Positions 14,840-26,966 are shown, counted from the stretch's first letter. The stretch: 64,000 nucleotides of DNA from Crocinitomix algicola (GCF_001661595.2 NZ_LYPF02000007.1:62001-126000), one strand, 5' to 3'. Made by a program: numbers and translations. The notes: generated by a model not told the origin, from the letters alone.

Positions 14840-16831
14840 ATGAACAAGTGTATTTATACCATTTTCATTTTATGCTTGCCGTTCGGAACAAAGTTAATGG
14901 GGCAGGATACAACGAGACAGTTGGATCCTGTTCCCGTTTTTGCAAAAAATGATTCAATTACAAGATTGACCAATATTCAGGCAAGTATCCCACATTATAT
15001 CTTAAATGAAGAAAAAATAGATGCCTTGGGTGCCCTTGATGCTGGAGATGCTTTAAAAGTAGTGCCAGGTGCATTAGTGAAAGATTATGGCGGAATAGGT
15101 GGGATTAAAACAATTGCTTACCGCGGATTGGGGGCTGGACACACAAATGTTCAAGTAGATGGGCAACAAATACCTAATCTCCAAAGTGGTGTGGTTAATC
15201 TTTCTAATTTTGAACTCTTTGGGGTTGAACAGGTTGACTTTTCTACTGGGCAAACAATGAGTGATCAGGCAGTAGCTTCGTCCTTTGTTCAGGCAAATTC
15301 CATTGCTATTCAATCTGTTTTAAATAGTACTCCCAATAAAAGGCGTCTCGGTATTTATTTTAATTCAAACACAATTCGTGCTTTCGAAAAAGGGCTATAT
15401 TATCAGGAAAAATTAGGGAGAAATTTTTTTATAGGTGGTCAAGGAATGATGCGTTTCGGTGAAGGGACTTATTATTTTAAACACCCCGAAATAAAAAAAG
15501 ATACGTTATTAAAAAGAGAGAATACGGCCTTAAAGGATTATCGAATTCGTGGAGTCTTTGGTTATGAAACCAAGCTGATGAAAATATTGGTTGGTGGATA
15601 TTATCGTAATAGTGAACAAGAGTTGCCAGGAGCAGCTGTATTGTTTAATCCTTCTAACGATCAAAACTTATGGAATGTTGATTGGCGCACAAATACCGAA
15701 ATCAATGTAAGAAAGGGAAAATGGGCAGGAAAAGTACATGGGAACTATCAATCAAATTATACTCGCTATTATGATCCTTTTTACTTAAATCTAGATGGAT
15801 TTATTGATGCGCGGTATCAACAAGAAAATGCAACTACTGGCCTATTGTTGTCTAGAAGGTTTCGATTTCCCAATGAACGAATTTTTGTAGCAACCGATTT
15901 TACGAACGCTAAACTTTTTGGAAATGGGATTACCAATTCACCAAAACGTTTGCAGATGGTAAATGTGATTGGAGGTTCGACTTTGTTTAATAAACTCAAG
16001 TTAGACGGTAATCTTACACAACAGATAATAAGGGATGATTTTTTAGTTGACGATCAACTGGAGGAAAGATCCTTTTTACGATTTTCGCCTTTTGTTTCTT
16101 TGGCCTACAGGCCGTTTTCGAAGCAAAGATTAAGGTTAAGAATGTTTTATAAAAATACATTCCGCATGCCAACTTTTAATGATCTTTATTACAATTTTAT
16201 AGGGAACATAGATTTAAAACCGGAGGACGCCCAGTTGTTTAATATTGGGATTACTTATTCAAAAGCGTTCAATAATTGGGGTGTTGAATCGAGTATAGAC
16301 GGTTATTTTAACGCGGTGAAAAATAAGATTGTTGCCATTCCTACAAAGGATTTGTTTAATTGGAGTATGCAAAATATTGGAGCTGCTGAAATTAAAGGAA
16401 TTGATTTGAATATGCTGGTGTATTATGAATCGAATAACTGGAAGTTAAACATCTCAACAAATCATAATTTTAATTCTTCCGTTGATATAACTAACGAAAA
16501 TTCGATAACCTATTTAGATCAAATTCCTTACACTCCTTTCTATACATCATCTTCCAGTACATCAGTCGATTATAAATCGTATAGTTTAAGTGTAAATGTT
16601 TTATACACTGGATATCGGTATTCCTTGAATGAAAATATTTATGCCAATTATCTTGAGCCGTTTACTGCAATGAATATTGGTGTTGCTAAAGGATTTACTT
16701 TTGAAAAATCCAAGCTGAAAGCCAGTCTAAGGGTCATGAATCTTTTTAATGTCAACTACCAAGTTGTAAGAAGTTTTCCAATGCCGGGAAGATATTGGCA
16801 ATTTAAAATCCATTACAAATTAAATCAATGA
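14840..16831 (+). CDS. btuB: TonB-dependent receptor, BtuB-type cobalamin transporter
   Basis: 663 residues. Signal peptide about 1-21. The plug domain (about 45-160) has 'ALKVVPGALVKDYGGIGGIK', 'AYRGLGAGHTNVQVDGQ' and 'FSTGQT'. The rest is a 22-strand beta-barrel, with the barrel signature 'NTFRMPTFNDLYYNFIGN' and 'LKPEDAQLFNIGI' and a C-terminal aromatic strand. No carboxypeptidase-like N-terminal extension is present, in contrast to many SusC-type receptors and consistent with BtuB. Substrate assignment to B12 comes from the riboswitch and from the BtuG-like gene that overlaps its 3' end by four bases. Confidence 0.88.
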   Translation: MNKCIYTIFILCLPFGTKLMGQDTTRQLDPVPVFAKNDSITRLTNIQASIPHYILNEEKIDALGALDAGDALKVVPGALVKDYGGIGGIKTIAYRGLGAGHTNVQVDGQQIPNLQSGVVNLSNFELFGVEQVDFSTGQTMSDQAVASSFVQANSIAIQSVLNSTPNKRRLGIYFNSNTIRAFEKGLYYQEKLGRNFFIGGQGMMRFGEGTYYFKHPEIKKDTLLKRENTALKDYRIRGVFGYETKLMKILVGGYYRNSEQELPGAAVLFNPSNDQNLWNVDWRTNTEINVRKGKWAGKVHGNYQSNYTRYYDPFYLNLDGFIDARYQQENATTGLLLSRRFRFPNERIFVATDFTNAKLFGNGITNSPKRLQMVNVIGGSTLFNKLKLDGNLTQQIIRDDFLVDDQLEERSFLRFSPFVSLAYRPFSKQRLRLRMFYKNTFRMPTFNDLYYNFIGNIDLKPEDAQLFNIGITYSKAFNNWGVESSIDGYFNAVKNKIVAIPTKDLFNWSMQNIGAAEIKGIDLNMLVYYESNNWKLNISTNHNFNSSVDITNENSITYLDQIPYTPFYTSSSSTSVDYKSYSLSVNVLYTGYRYSLNENIYANYLEPFTAMNIGVAKGFTFEKSKLKASLRVMNLFNVNYQVVRSFPMPGRYWQFKIHYKLNQ

Positions 16832-17877
16832 AAAAATTAATTATCATTCTAATAACTATTGGATTGGCTGCGTGTAAAAAAGATAAACCAATCGAACCTG
16901 TTGCACTTGGCACTTATGAAAAGGGTATTCTTGTTTTAAACGAAGGGCTTTTTGAACAAAATAATTCGTCTTTAACATTTTATGATTATAATGCGTCTTT
17001 TCAGCAAGTTTTTAAAGTTGAAAATGACCGAGGATTAGGGGATACTGCAAACGATTTTAAAGGAGTTGCGTTTGGTAATAAAAATTATATCATCATTGCG
17101 GTTGATGTTTCTAGTCAAATTGAAATCATTGATCGATTTACTTTAAAGTCTGTTAAGCAAATTCCACAATTTGAAGGTATAAATGCAAGGGAGCCGAGAC
17201 GTGTTGTTTTTGCAGCGAATAAGGCTTTTATATGCAATTTTGACGGAACTGTTGTAGTTGTTAACATGGCATCTCTAAATCAAGAAGCGCTGATAGAGGT
17301 TGGAGCTAATCCAGATGGTATGGTCGTTGTCGATGATCGTTTATATGTATCCAATTCTGGAGGTTTAAATTATCCGGTGTATGATTCAACCATTACAGTT
17401 ATAGATATTCACAATAATCTTGTTCTTGAGACTTTTGAAACACGCATAAATTCATCTCAAATGGTGGTTGATCAAGAGGATGATATTTACCTTACTTCAA
17501 CAGGGAATTATGATGATGTTGCTCCCGCATTTTTAAGAATTAACACCGAATTGAATGAAGTAGAGGCAGTAATGGATAAAAAAGTGTCATCTATGCAAAT
17601 GGTGGGAGATTGGCTTTATTTTTATAATGGGGAATCGAAGGCAATAGAACGTTACCATACCATTACAGAAACCTTCGAGAATAATCCAATAATTGATGTG
17701 AGTGGGTATGAAACATTTTATGGTATGGAAATAAATCCCGTTAATCAAGAGATTGTATGTCTAGACGCAAACGGTTATGTTGTTTCATCTACAGTGAGAG
17801 TTTATGATTTCGGCGGAAATTTTTTATATGAATTTAATGGTGGTTTAAATGCTACCGGTGTACTCTTTAATAATTAA
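16828..17877 (+). CDS. BtuG-like beta-propeller lipoprotein (YncE/DUF5074 type)
   Basis: 349 residues. Lipoprotein signal with 'LAAC' (Cys16) and a following KKDK. The rest shows repeated beta-propeller blades ('RVVFAANKAFICNFDGTVVV', 'GANPDGMVVVDDRLYVSNSG', 'MVVDQEDDIYLTSTGNYDD') of the YncE/DUF5074 type. BtuG of Bacteroides is a surface-exposed propeller lipoprotein that binds cobalamin tightly and caps BtuB. The four-base overlap with the receptor gene and the riboswitch upstream support the same role here. The function is inferred from family and context. Confidence 0.85.
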   Translation: MKKLIIILITIGLAACKKDKPIEPVALGTYEKGILVLNEGLFEQNNSSLTFYDYNASFQQVFKVENDRGLGDTANDFKGVAFGNKNYIIIAVDVSSQIEIIDRFTLKSVKQIPQFEGINAREPRRVVFAANKAFICNFDGTVVVVNMASLNQEALIEVGANPDGMVVVDDRLYVSNSGGLNYPVYDSTITVIDIHNNLVLETFETRINSSQMVVDQEDDIYLTSTGNYDDVAPAFLRINTELNEVEAVMDKKVSSMQMVGDWLYFYNGESKAIERYHTITETFENNPIIDVSGYETFYGMEINPVNQEIVCLDANGYVVSSTVRVYDFGGNFLYEFNGGLNATGVLFNN

Positions 17878-17879
17878 TT

Positions 17880-18860
17880 ATGAGAATTATAATAACAAGT
17901 TTTGTATTAATGTCAACCTTTCAATTGTATAGTCAATTTGCTCCGCCAGTTGGTGAAGAGGGGTCTACGGCTATAAGTAAAGATTCTTCTGCAATTATTG
18001 CTTGGGCAACTGAGGTAATCACTTTTGAAAGAGGGTTAGAGGATATCACCAACCCTGAAGGACCATTGGCGAGTTTTGGAGAAGCAGAGGCAGCCTTGTT
18101 CGAAGCTGAAGGGACGAGTGTTAATGTTGTAAGCCTTGGAGATGCAGGGCGCATTACACTGGGTTTTGATTATAGTATTAAAAATCAAGAGGGTCCTGAT
18201 TTTGCCGTTTTTGAAAATAGCTTTTCGGATGATTACCTTGAATTTGCACATGTTGAAGTAAGTTCTGATGGTGAAAGATTTGTTCGCCTGCCATCGATTT
18301 GTAATATTAATTCGGAAGAGCAGTTAGGAACCTATGAAACATGTGACGGGAGTTTGGTGCATAATTTAGCAGGTAAATACCGACAAGGATTTGGTACCCC
18401 TTTCGATTTAGAGGATATAAAAGACTCAATTGGGATAGATATTATGGATGTGGGTTTTGTCAGAATAGTGGATGTTGTAGGAAGTATTAATCCTGATTAT
18501 GGTAGTTTTGACAGTGAAGGGAATATTATTAATGATCCTTTTAAAACTGATTTTGAGAGTGGAGGATTTGATTTAGATGCAGTTGGGGTAATTCATAATA
18601 ATGATCCTTCAGTAAGCATCAAAGAAGAAGTAGCTATTACAGCATCATTTTACCCTAATCCATCGAATGGTGTTATTTATATGAAATCGAAAAATGTGGA
18701 AAAGGTAGTAGTCCTTAATTTAGAAGGAAAGGAAGTGTTTAGGGCGAATAATGCGGATGTTATTCAACTTCCAAATAATCTAAATAACGGAATCTATATC
18801 GTTTGTTTCGAATTCACTACCGGTCAATTAAAGCAAGAAAAATTACATTTAAATCGATAG
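17880..18860 (+). CDS. T9SS-exported protein of the B12 operon
   Basis: 326 residues. Signal peptide about 1-19. The main domain (about 20-240) has conserved-looking segments 'GRITLGFDYSIKNQEGPDFA', 'VFENSFSDDYLEFAHVEVSS' and 'FDLDAVGVIHNND', which look like a beta-sandwich. A type A T9SS sorting domain follows (about 250-326, 'ASFYPNPSNGVIYM' to 'KQEKLHLNR'). It starts two bases after the BtuG-like gene and is the last gene of the riboswitch operon. I do not know its function; an accessory role at the cell surface in B12 capture is inferred from position only. Confidence 0.75.
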   Translation: MRIIITSFVLMSTFQLYSQFAPPVGEEGSTAISKDSSAIIAWATEVITFERGLEDITNPEGPLASFGEAEAALFEAEGTSVNVVSLGDAGRITLGFDYSIKNQEGPDFAVFENSFSDDYLEFAHVEVSSDGERFVRLPSICNINSEEQLGTYETCDGSLVHNLAGKYRQGFGTPFDLEDIKDSIGIDIMDVGFVRIVDVVGSINPDYGSFDSEGNIINDPFKTDFESGGFDLDAVGVIHNNDPSVSIKEEVAITASFYPNPSNGVIYMKSKNVEKVVVLNLEGKEVFRANNADVIQLPNNLNNGIYIVCFEFTTGQLKQEKLHLNR

Positions 18861-18909
18861 TGTTAAAACCAATAAATCATAACCAAAATGACGGTTTTAT
18901 CGGATGTTG

Positions 18910-21432
18910 TCAAAAATTAAACTTGAGGTCACGCTCATTCATGATGTCGAATGATATTTTGAACTGCGCGTTTTTCGGTTGATCTATTTTTGGTAATTCA
19001 AATTGATTGTTGGCAACACTAAAAACCATGTAAGCTCCTAGCCTTAATCTCCTTCGTGCGAATTTAAAAATTCGTTCTGCACCAAAAAACAGTTCGGTAT
19101 AAAAATAATCATTATGTTCAGGTAGGTAAATAAAGCCCCCTCCAAGAATAGCTTTTATACCTGTACGTTTCATGAATGGTATTTTATTTATGAGAGCACC
19201 GTTGAAATGATGAATATAATGTGCTTCTATGTAAAATTTTTGCGTTTCATAAGAAGAATCTAAATTTTGAAAGGAGTACAGCGGTTGACTGAAAAGGTAC
19301 CGGAAGATTGCATCCTGATCCGATTGTCTAAAAAATTTACGATCAATGTGTAAAATACTATCTTGATTTACATAGGTTCCTGTTCGAATGCGGTAATTCG
19401 ATTCTCCAATCGTTCCTATTTGTAAACGCTGTTCGATACCCAAACTTATATAATCAAAATCTACGATTGATTCAAAAGGACCATCCCAACCTTTCTCCCA
19501 ATAAAAGGTAAAGGTGGGCCATCTACTGCCAAGTATTACTTTTCGATAAGGTTCGGACATGTATTTTTGGGCAGGGGTATAGGATAAAGAAATATTTGTT
19601 CGAAATGCTGTATAAGGGTTAAATTGAATGGGAGGAACATTATCTAATTCTTCATCTAACCACGTTACAAACTTATAATCTAATGAAAAAGGTGAACGGT
19701 ACTCTAAACGCGCTCCAGTAGCTAAAAATAAACCGTTAACTATCTCAAATCGATGCCAAATCCCACCTTGCGTATTTTGATAAATATTATTTCGTGTAAG
19801 TAATTTAAACCAAGCGTCATAAGAGTTGATAAAAGAAGCTCCTTTGTTGAACCAGACAGAATAAGTGGCAAACTTTTTAGGGTTGTAGCGATGATAAATT
19901 CTACTGCTGCCTCTAAAATCTGCGTTATTAAATCCAATTGTTATATCCCCATCCACATCAACCCATTGCTCGTTTTTCCATTTTTTAAAATAACTTAACC
20001 CAGGCCCAAATCGAATTCCACCAATCGCAAATGGTTCAACTACATCAACCACCGAAGACAAGTACCATTGTTCTTTCTTTTTACGATCCCGATGTTCTAT
20101 GCCAAACCAAAGCACTTTTAGGGCGGTGATTTTATTGAATTCCGCATCAACAGAATCTAAATAGCTCTCAGAAGTATAAATGGCTTTTAGGCTGTCTTGA
20201 ACAAATTTTTTTCTTTGCTCTTCTTTTGTTAAAGGGATGGGTCTAATTTTCCCCCAATAAGTGGTGTCTCGCTCATAGGCTTCTTTTGTTGTTATTCCTA
20301 CCTCATTTGAGAAATACTTTGGAGGGAAGTTTGGATTTATTTTATAATCTGAATAAACAACTTGTGTTATGCCTTCGACTGTTTCTTTGCCATACTTGGT
20401 TTTATATTCAAACAATTGCTTTTTCATGAGCCATAATGAATCATTTTTCTCAAATTCTTGAACAATTCTAAAGTCATCATATTTTTTAAGGTTACCCTTA
20501 TGCATTGCGACATCAACTTTAACTAATACCCATTCGTTTTTCAAAATATAAAGTTTACCCTTCATGGTCGATGTTCCTACACTTCTTGGTGAAATTTCAA
20601 CCGTGTACACCGTATCGTTATCTTCGTTAGTGTTAATTTCTGTCAATTTGTATTTGTAAGATAGAATTCCCGCAGGGTGCAGTGGTGATACTATCGGCGT
20701 AAGGTGCAAATCATCTTTGCGAATGAGGCTCTCATAGAAATTAAAATCACCAGATGTAGTGCTTTGAAAATAAATTTGATCAGGTCGACCGACCTTATCG
20801 TAACCTGTTCTAATCTCCTTAATTTTATTGGGTTGTTGGAAATGTTTGGTCAGATTGATCTCTACAATATTCAAACGGTCATCACCTTCGATTTTTTTTC
20901 GTATTTCTTCTTTTTGTTCTTCGAATATATCTGAAGGCTCTGTATCTTCTGCTTGCTTCTTTTCCTTTTCTTTTCTGTCAAAAGTTTCAACTCCTTTTAT
21001 GTAAATTTCGCAACTGTATCCATCAAATTGTTGAAGCATTTTATCTTTGTGCTGTATTACATTTTGAGCGATTTGCCAACCCACATTTTTCTTTTTATCC
21101 TTAATTTCTATTGTATTTAGCTCATTATTTGATTGTTTGAGAAAAACATTTTGAACCGTTGGCTCAAATTGATTATCTACAGTGACTTGAACGGTTAAAT
21201 CATCAAAGCCAACACAACGGTAAATAACCTCATATGTGCCTATTTCACAAGCGAAAGAGTATAATCCGTCATGGTTAGTTATGGAACCAACATTGGTGAA
21301 ATTTTTGGCGTAAACTTTAACGTATGGAATCGGTTGATTATTCTCATCCATAACATAACCAGTAATACTTTGCGAAAAAGCAATGGCCTGCACAAAAAAT
21401 GTAACTAGATATGTCCAAAATTTGGTTTGCAT
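18910..21432 (-). CDS. DUF5686-family outer-membrane protein with carboxypeptidase-like regulatory domain
   Basis: 840 residues. Signal peptide about 1-20, then a CarboxypepD_reg-like domain (about 21-105, 'ITGYVMDENNQPIPYVKVYA', 'YRCVGFDDLTVQV'). A charged Lys/Glu segment follows near 155-180, and a large DUF5686-type region ending in beta-barrel strands with the C-terminal 'FDIMNERDLKFNF'. Members are common outer-membrane proteins in Bacteroidota; their function is not established. It is convergent with the B12 operon, with only 49 bases between the stop codons. Confidence 0.85.
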   Translation of the reverse strand: MQTKFWTYLVTFFVQAIAFSQSITGYVMDENNQPIPYVKVYAKNFTNVGSITNHDGLYSFACEIGTYEVIYRCVGFDDLTVQVTVDNQFEPTVQNVFLKQSNNELNTIEIKDKKKNVGWQIAQNVIQHKDKMLQQFDGYSCEIYIKGVETFDRKEKEKKQAEDTEPSDIFEEQKEEIRKKIEGDDRLNIVEINLTKHFQQPNKIKEIRTGYDKVGRPDQIYFQSTTSGDFNFYESLIRKDDLHLTPIVSPLHPAGILSYKYKLTEINTNEDNDTVYTVEISPRSVGTSTMKGKLYILKNEWVLVKVDVAMHKGNLKKYDDFRIVQEFEKNDSLWLMKKQLFEYKTKYGKETVEGITQVVYSDYKINPNFPPKYFSNEVGITTKEAYERDTTYWGKIRPIPLTKEEQRKKFVQDSLKAIYTSESYLDSVDAEFNKITALKVLWFGIEHRDRKKKEQWYLSSVVDVVEPFAIGGIRFGPGLSYFKKWKNEQWVDVDGDITIGFNNADFRGSSRIYHRYNPKKFATYSVWFNKGASFINSYDAWFKLLTRNNIYQNTQGGIWHRFEIVNGLFLATGARLEYRSPFSLDYKFVTWLDEELDNVPPIQFNPYTAFRTNISLSYTPAQKYMSEPYRKVILGSRWPTFTFYWEKGWDGPFESIVDFDYISLGIEQRLQIGTIGESNYRIRTGTYVNQDSILHIDRKFFRQSDQDAIFRYLFSQPLYSFQNLDSSYETQKFYIEAHYIHHFNGALINKIPFMKRTGIKAILGGGFIYLPEHNDYFYTELFFGAERIFKFARRRLRLGAYMVFSVANNQFELPKIDQPKNAQFKISFDIMNERDLKFNF

Positions 21433-21462
21433 TTATAGGGTAACTGGTCTCTTGTAGTAAGA

Positions 21463-21470
21463 CAAAAATA
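21463..21470 (-). promoter_or_regulatory. -7 box of the DUF5686 gene
   Basis: Read on the minus strand this is TATTTTTG, a TAnnTTTG match 31 bases before the start codon. Confidence 0.5.
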
Positions 21471-21675
21471 GAAGATAAAGGTTACATTTAGAACGTTTTA
21501 TTTGTTAATGACTAAAATTGACTTCATCTATACAATTACTTTCTACTAAAAAGTAACAGAAAATATCGACACTTTTATAAAAGATTTTTGATGAGGAAAT
21601 GAATTGAATGGGCAGGATATTTCTACTTTCTGCTTTTTTGAGGAGGAAAGAGTTTTATTTCATGCTAATTAATAT

Positions 21676-21683
21676 TAACTTTG
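21676..21683 (+). promoter_or_regulatory. -7 box of queA
   Basis: TAACTTTG matches TAnnTTTG. GTTTT lies about 19 bases upstream in the -33 position. The rest of the gap 21433-21712 shows no gene. Confidence 0.6.
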
Positions 21684-21712
21684 TGCTCTTTTAAAAAAAA
21701 TTAAAAATCTTT

Positions 21713-22768
21713 ATGAAGTTATCTGCTTTCAATTTTGAACTCCCGGAAGAATTAATTGCAAAACATCCTAATCAAAATAGAGACGAATCTCGTTTGATGG
21801 TGTTAGATCGTGAAAAAAGAACAATCGAACATAAGCTTTTTAAAGATGTGTTAGATTATTTTGACGAAGGCGATGTGTTGATTATGAACAACACAAAAGT
21901 ATTTCCTGCTCGTTTATATGGGAATAAAGAAAAGACTGGAGCTCGAATTGAAGTTTTCTTATTAAGAGAATTAAACAGAGAGAGTTTGTTGTGGGATGTT
22001 CTAGTTGATCCTGCTCGTAAAATTAGAATAGGGAATAAGCTTTATTTTACAGAAGATGATTCATTGGTTGCTGAGGTAATTGATAATACAACTTCTCGTG
22101 GTAGAACAATTCGATTTTTATTCGATGGTTCTTATGAAGAATTTAAAGCAAAGATTACCGAATTAGGCGAAACTCCAATTCCTCCTTATATAAAAAGTTT
22201 AAGAGACGTTGTTCCTGAAGATGAGGAAAGATACCAAACAATCTACGCTAAGAAAGAAGGTGCAGTTGCGGCTCCAACGGCAGGTTTACACTTTAGTAGA
22301 GAGTTATTGAAGCGTTTTGAAATCAAAGGAATCGATTTTGCTGAATTAACCTTACACGTAGGTCTAGGTACTTTCAGATCTGTGGATGTTGAGGATTTGA
22401 CGAAACACAAAATGGATTCGGAGCAAGCTGAGATTACGCAAGAGGTAGCCGATATGGTGAATAAGGCTAAAAAGAACAAAAAACGTGTTTGTGCAGTTGG
22501 TACTACCAGTATGCGCGCTATCGAGTCGAGCGTATCTACGGACGGATTGCTTAAACCATTTAATGGGTGGACGAATAAATTTATTTTCCCTCCATATGAT
22601 TTTTCAATTGCTAATGCGATGATTACTAACTTTCATACGCCGCAATCGACATTGCTTATGATGGTAGCAGCATTTTCTGATCTTGATTTTGTAAAAGAAG
22701 CATACGAAGAAGCCGTTAAAGAGAAGTATAAATTTTACTCGTACGGAGACGCAATGTTGATTATTTAA
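21713..22768 (+). CDS. queA: tRNA preQ1(34) S-adenosylmethionine ribosyltransferase-isomerase
   Basis: 351 residues, normal for the family. QueA transfers and isomerises the ribose of S-adenosylmethionine onto preQ1 at tRNA position 34, giving epoxyqueuosine. Family motifs: '[20 protein letters not shown]' near the start, '[20 protein letters not shown]', 'PTAGLHFS', 'LHVGLGTF' and '[18 protein letters not shown]'. A terminator follows within about 25 bases. Confidence 0.96.
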   Translation: MKLSAFNFELPEELIAKHPNQNRDESRLMVLDREKRTIEHKLFKDVLDYFDEGDVLIMNNTKVFPARLYGNKEKTGARIEVFLLRELNRESLLWDVLVDPARKIRIGNKLYFTEDDSLVAEVIDNTTSRGRTIRFLFDGSYEEFKAKITELGETPIPPYIKSLRDVVPEDEERYQTIYAKKEGAVAAPTAGLHFSRELLKRFEIKGIDFAELTLHVGLGTFRSVDVEDLTKHKMDSEQAEITQEVADMVNKAKKNKKRVCAVGTTSMRAIESSVSTDGLLKPFNGWTNKFIFPPYDFSIANAMITNFHTPQSTLLMMVAAFSDLDFVKEAYEEAVKEKYKFYSYGDAMLII

Positions 22769-22788
22769 ATACGATATTCTTTATATTT

Positions 22789-22823
22789 AAACCGTCTTGA
22801 ATTTTCAAGGCGGTTTTTTTTTA
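22789..22823 (+). terminator. Terminator of queA
   Basis: AAACCGTCTTG and CAAGGCGGTTT pair with one T-G wobble and are followed by a run of T residues. Confidence 0.9.
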
Positions 22824-22836
22824 GTGAATAACGAAT

Positions 22837-23508
22837 ATGGAACAAACCGTAATTATTACAGCTGGGGGAATTGGTAAGCGGATGGGCTATGATATTCCAA
22901 AACAATTTATTCCGATAAATGGACGTCCAATATTAATGCACACCATTAAAAAGTTTTATCAGTTTAATGAAAAAATTCAAATTATTGTAGTGTTGCCAAA
23001 GGATCAGATAGCGATTTGGGAAAACCTATGCCAAGAGTATGAATTCGACCTTAAACATGAGGTGGCCGCAGGAGGAAAAGAACGTTTTCATTCGGTTAAA
23101 AGTGGATTAAATTTAGCTAAAGGAGATCTTATAGCTGTGCATGATGCTGTAAGGCCTTTTGTAAGTTCTTCAGTAATAAATACTTGCTTTGAGTCCGCAA
23201 AAAAAGATGGAGCAGCTATTCCTGTTGTGCCCGTTACGGAATCTTTGCGACAACTAGTAGAGGATGATGTTTCTTTAGCTCTTGACCGTTCGAAATTCCG
23301 GTTAGTTCAGACCCCTCAATGTTTTAAACGTTCGGTTTTATTCTCGGCTTATGAAACGCCTTATAAATCGCAATTTACGGATGATGCAAGCGTAGTAGAG
23401 GCGAGTAATTATAAAGTACAGCTGATAGAAGGGAATCCTGAAAACATAAAAATTACACGTCCTATGGATTTAAAGTTGGCCGAATTATTTTTAAATGCAA
23501 ATGAATAA
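22837..23508 (+). CDS. ispD: 2-C-methyl-D-erythritol 4-phosphate cytidylyltransferase
   Basis: 223 residues. IspD couples CTP to MEP in the non-mevalonate isoprenoid pathway. The CTP-binding loop is 'ITAGGIGKRMGYDIPKQFIP'. Further motifs are 'VHDAVRPFVS', 'RSKFRLVQTPQCF' and 'TDDASVVE'. The 3' end overlaps the thioredoxin-like gene by 14 bases. Confidence 0.95.
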   Translation: MEQTVIITAGGIGKRMGYDIPKQFIPINGRPILMHTIKKFYQFNEKIQIIVVLPKDQIAIWENLCQEYEFDLKHEVAAGGKERFHSVKSGLNLAKGDLIAVHDAVRPFVSSSVINTCFESAKKDGAAIPVVPVTESLRQLVEDDVSLALDRSKFRLVQTPQCFKRSVLFSAYETPYKSQFTDDASVVEASNYKVQLIEGNPENIKITRPMDLKLAELFLNANE

Positions 23509-23779
23509 AGCGTATTATTTTAAAAGTCCAAATTGCGTTGTTTGTGAATCCCTTTTGCCTAAAATCGAAGCGCATATTAAGTCTCAATACCCTTTATTAG
23601 AATGGGAAGTTATTGAGGTTGATAGGTATCCTGATACGGCTGCTCAATTTCATGTTTTTACCGCTCCTACTCTGCTGGTATTTTTTGAGGGGAAGGAATA
23701 TTTTCGTTGGGTACGTAATTTTTCAGTAGGTGAAATTGATCATCGTTTAAAACGAGTTTATGATTTGATGTTTGATTAA
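23495..23779 (+). CDS. Small thioredoxin-like protein
   Basis: 94 residues. A thioredoxin-fold protein with the redox motif 'SPNCVVCESL' (CVVC) and 'FHVFTAPTLLVFF', which contains the cis-proline position. Such small thioredoxins act in thiol transfer in the cytoplasm. A second in-frame ATG at 23501 is equally possible. The gene overlaps the end of ispD, so it is probably translationally linked. The stop codon overlaps the -7 box of the next gene. Confidence 0.85.
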   Translation: MQMNKAYYFKSPNCVVCESLLPKIEAHIKSQYPLLEWEVIEVDRYPDTAAQFHVFTAPTLLVFFEGKEYFRWVRNFSVGEIDHRLKRVYDLMFD

Positions 23780-23784
23780 ATTTG
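23777..23784 (+). promoter_or_regulatory. -7 box of the 23798 gene
   Basis: TAAATTTG, a TAnnTTTG match, overlaps the stop codon of the preceding gene and leaves a leader of only about 10 bases. Confidence 0.5.
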
Positions 23785-23797
23785 TATCTTTTGCTTC

Positions 23798-24565
23798 ATG
23801 ATTAGCTTAAGAAATATTCTCTTTTTTATTGGGGTTCTTAACTTGAATATTTCTTTTTGTCAGTTTACTTATGGTTTCGGTCTTGAAAACTCATTTCTAA
23901 AGGTAAATGGTGAATATCATCCATGGGTAAGTGTATACAATGAAAATGAAACAGTTGACCTATATCGGTTGCGTAATCAAATTGGAGTAAGTAGTCAGGG
24001 GTTTTCATTGCGAAATTTTGGTGGGCAATTTTTAAATACGAAAGATTTTTCATTTGGATATTCCTTAGAACTGGGTTATCATTTTTTTAAATCACAAAGT
24101 CAATTTGTTTATATTGGTAGTTCTACTTCAGATCGTGATTCAATTGTTAATTTGTACGATGATTTTAAGTTTCATACCCGCTATCATAATGTTTATGTTC
24201 GTAATTTTCTTGACGCGCATTGGAATTTATCGGAAACTATAAAATGGAGTAATTCTATTGGAGTGGGGCTGCATGCGTTAGTGAAGTATCACGCCGTAAA
24301 TTATGGGTACGATGGATCTGTTTTTAATACCAATCATCCAATTATAAAACTCATTTATCAAACACAAATCACGGAGCAATACGAGGACTTTTCAATAAGT
24401 TATTTCGCAAATATTGATTTGTATTCATTCGCAATCTTTACCAAAAATTATAATTATTCCATCCCCGATTTTCGTATCGGTTACAATAAAATTCATTTCA
24501 ATTCGATAGGATTAAGATTTATACCGCACTTCAATAAATCGGATGATCAAAGGATTATTTATTAG
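23798..24565 (+). CDS. Secreted protein of unknown function, possible outer-membrane beta-barrel
   Basis: 255 residues with a signal peptide (about 1-21, 'NILFFIGVLNLNISFCQ'). Alternating aromatic strands ('FSFGYSLELGYHFF', 'FVYIGSS', 'FSISYFANIDLYSFAIF', 'IGLRFIPHF') suggest a small beta-barrel of about 10-12 strands. No close family recognised. Confidence 0.65.
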   Translation: MISLRNILFFIGVLNLNISFCQFTYGFGLENSFLKVNGEYHPWVSVYNENETVDLYRLRNQIGVSSQGFSLRNFGGQFLNTKDFSFGYSLELGYHFFKSQSQFVYIGSSTSDRDSIVNLYDDFKFHTRYHNVYVRNFLDAHWNLSETIKWSNSIGVGLHALVKYHAVNYGYDGSVFNTNHPIIKLIYQTQITEQYEDFSISYFANIDLYSFAIFTKNYNYSIPDFRIGYNKIHFNSIGLRFIPHFNKSDDQRIIY

Positions 24566-24655
24566 AAGTTTTGATCCCAACGCTTTTAAATCTAGATACT
24601 TTTTACAATTTCTGAGAATTTTTAGCGATTCCAAGAATAATTCCTTGCAAATGTA

Positions 24656-24663
24656 TAAATTTG
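24656..24663 (+). promoter_or_regulatory. -7 box of icd
   Basis: TAAATTTG matches TAnnTTTG and gives a leader of about 45-50 bases before the ATG at 24716. Confidence 0.6.
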
Positions 24664-24682
24664 TTATCCTAATTACTTCTAA

Positions 24683-26944
<2,262 letters not shown>

Positions 26945-26966
26945 CGCAATTTAAAATAATGATATC

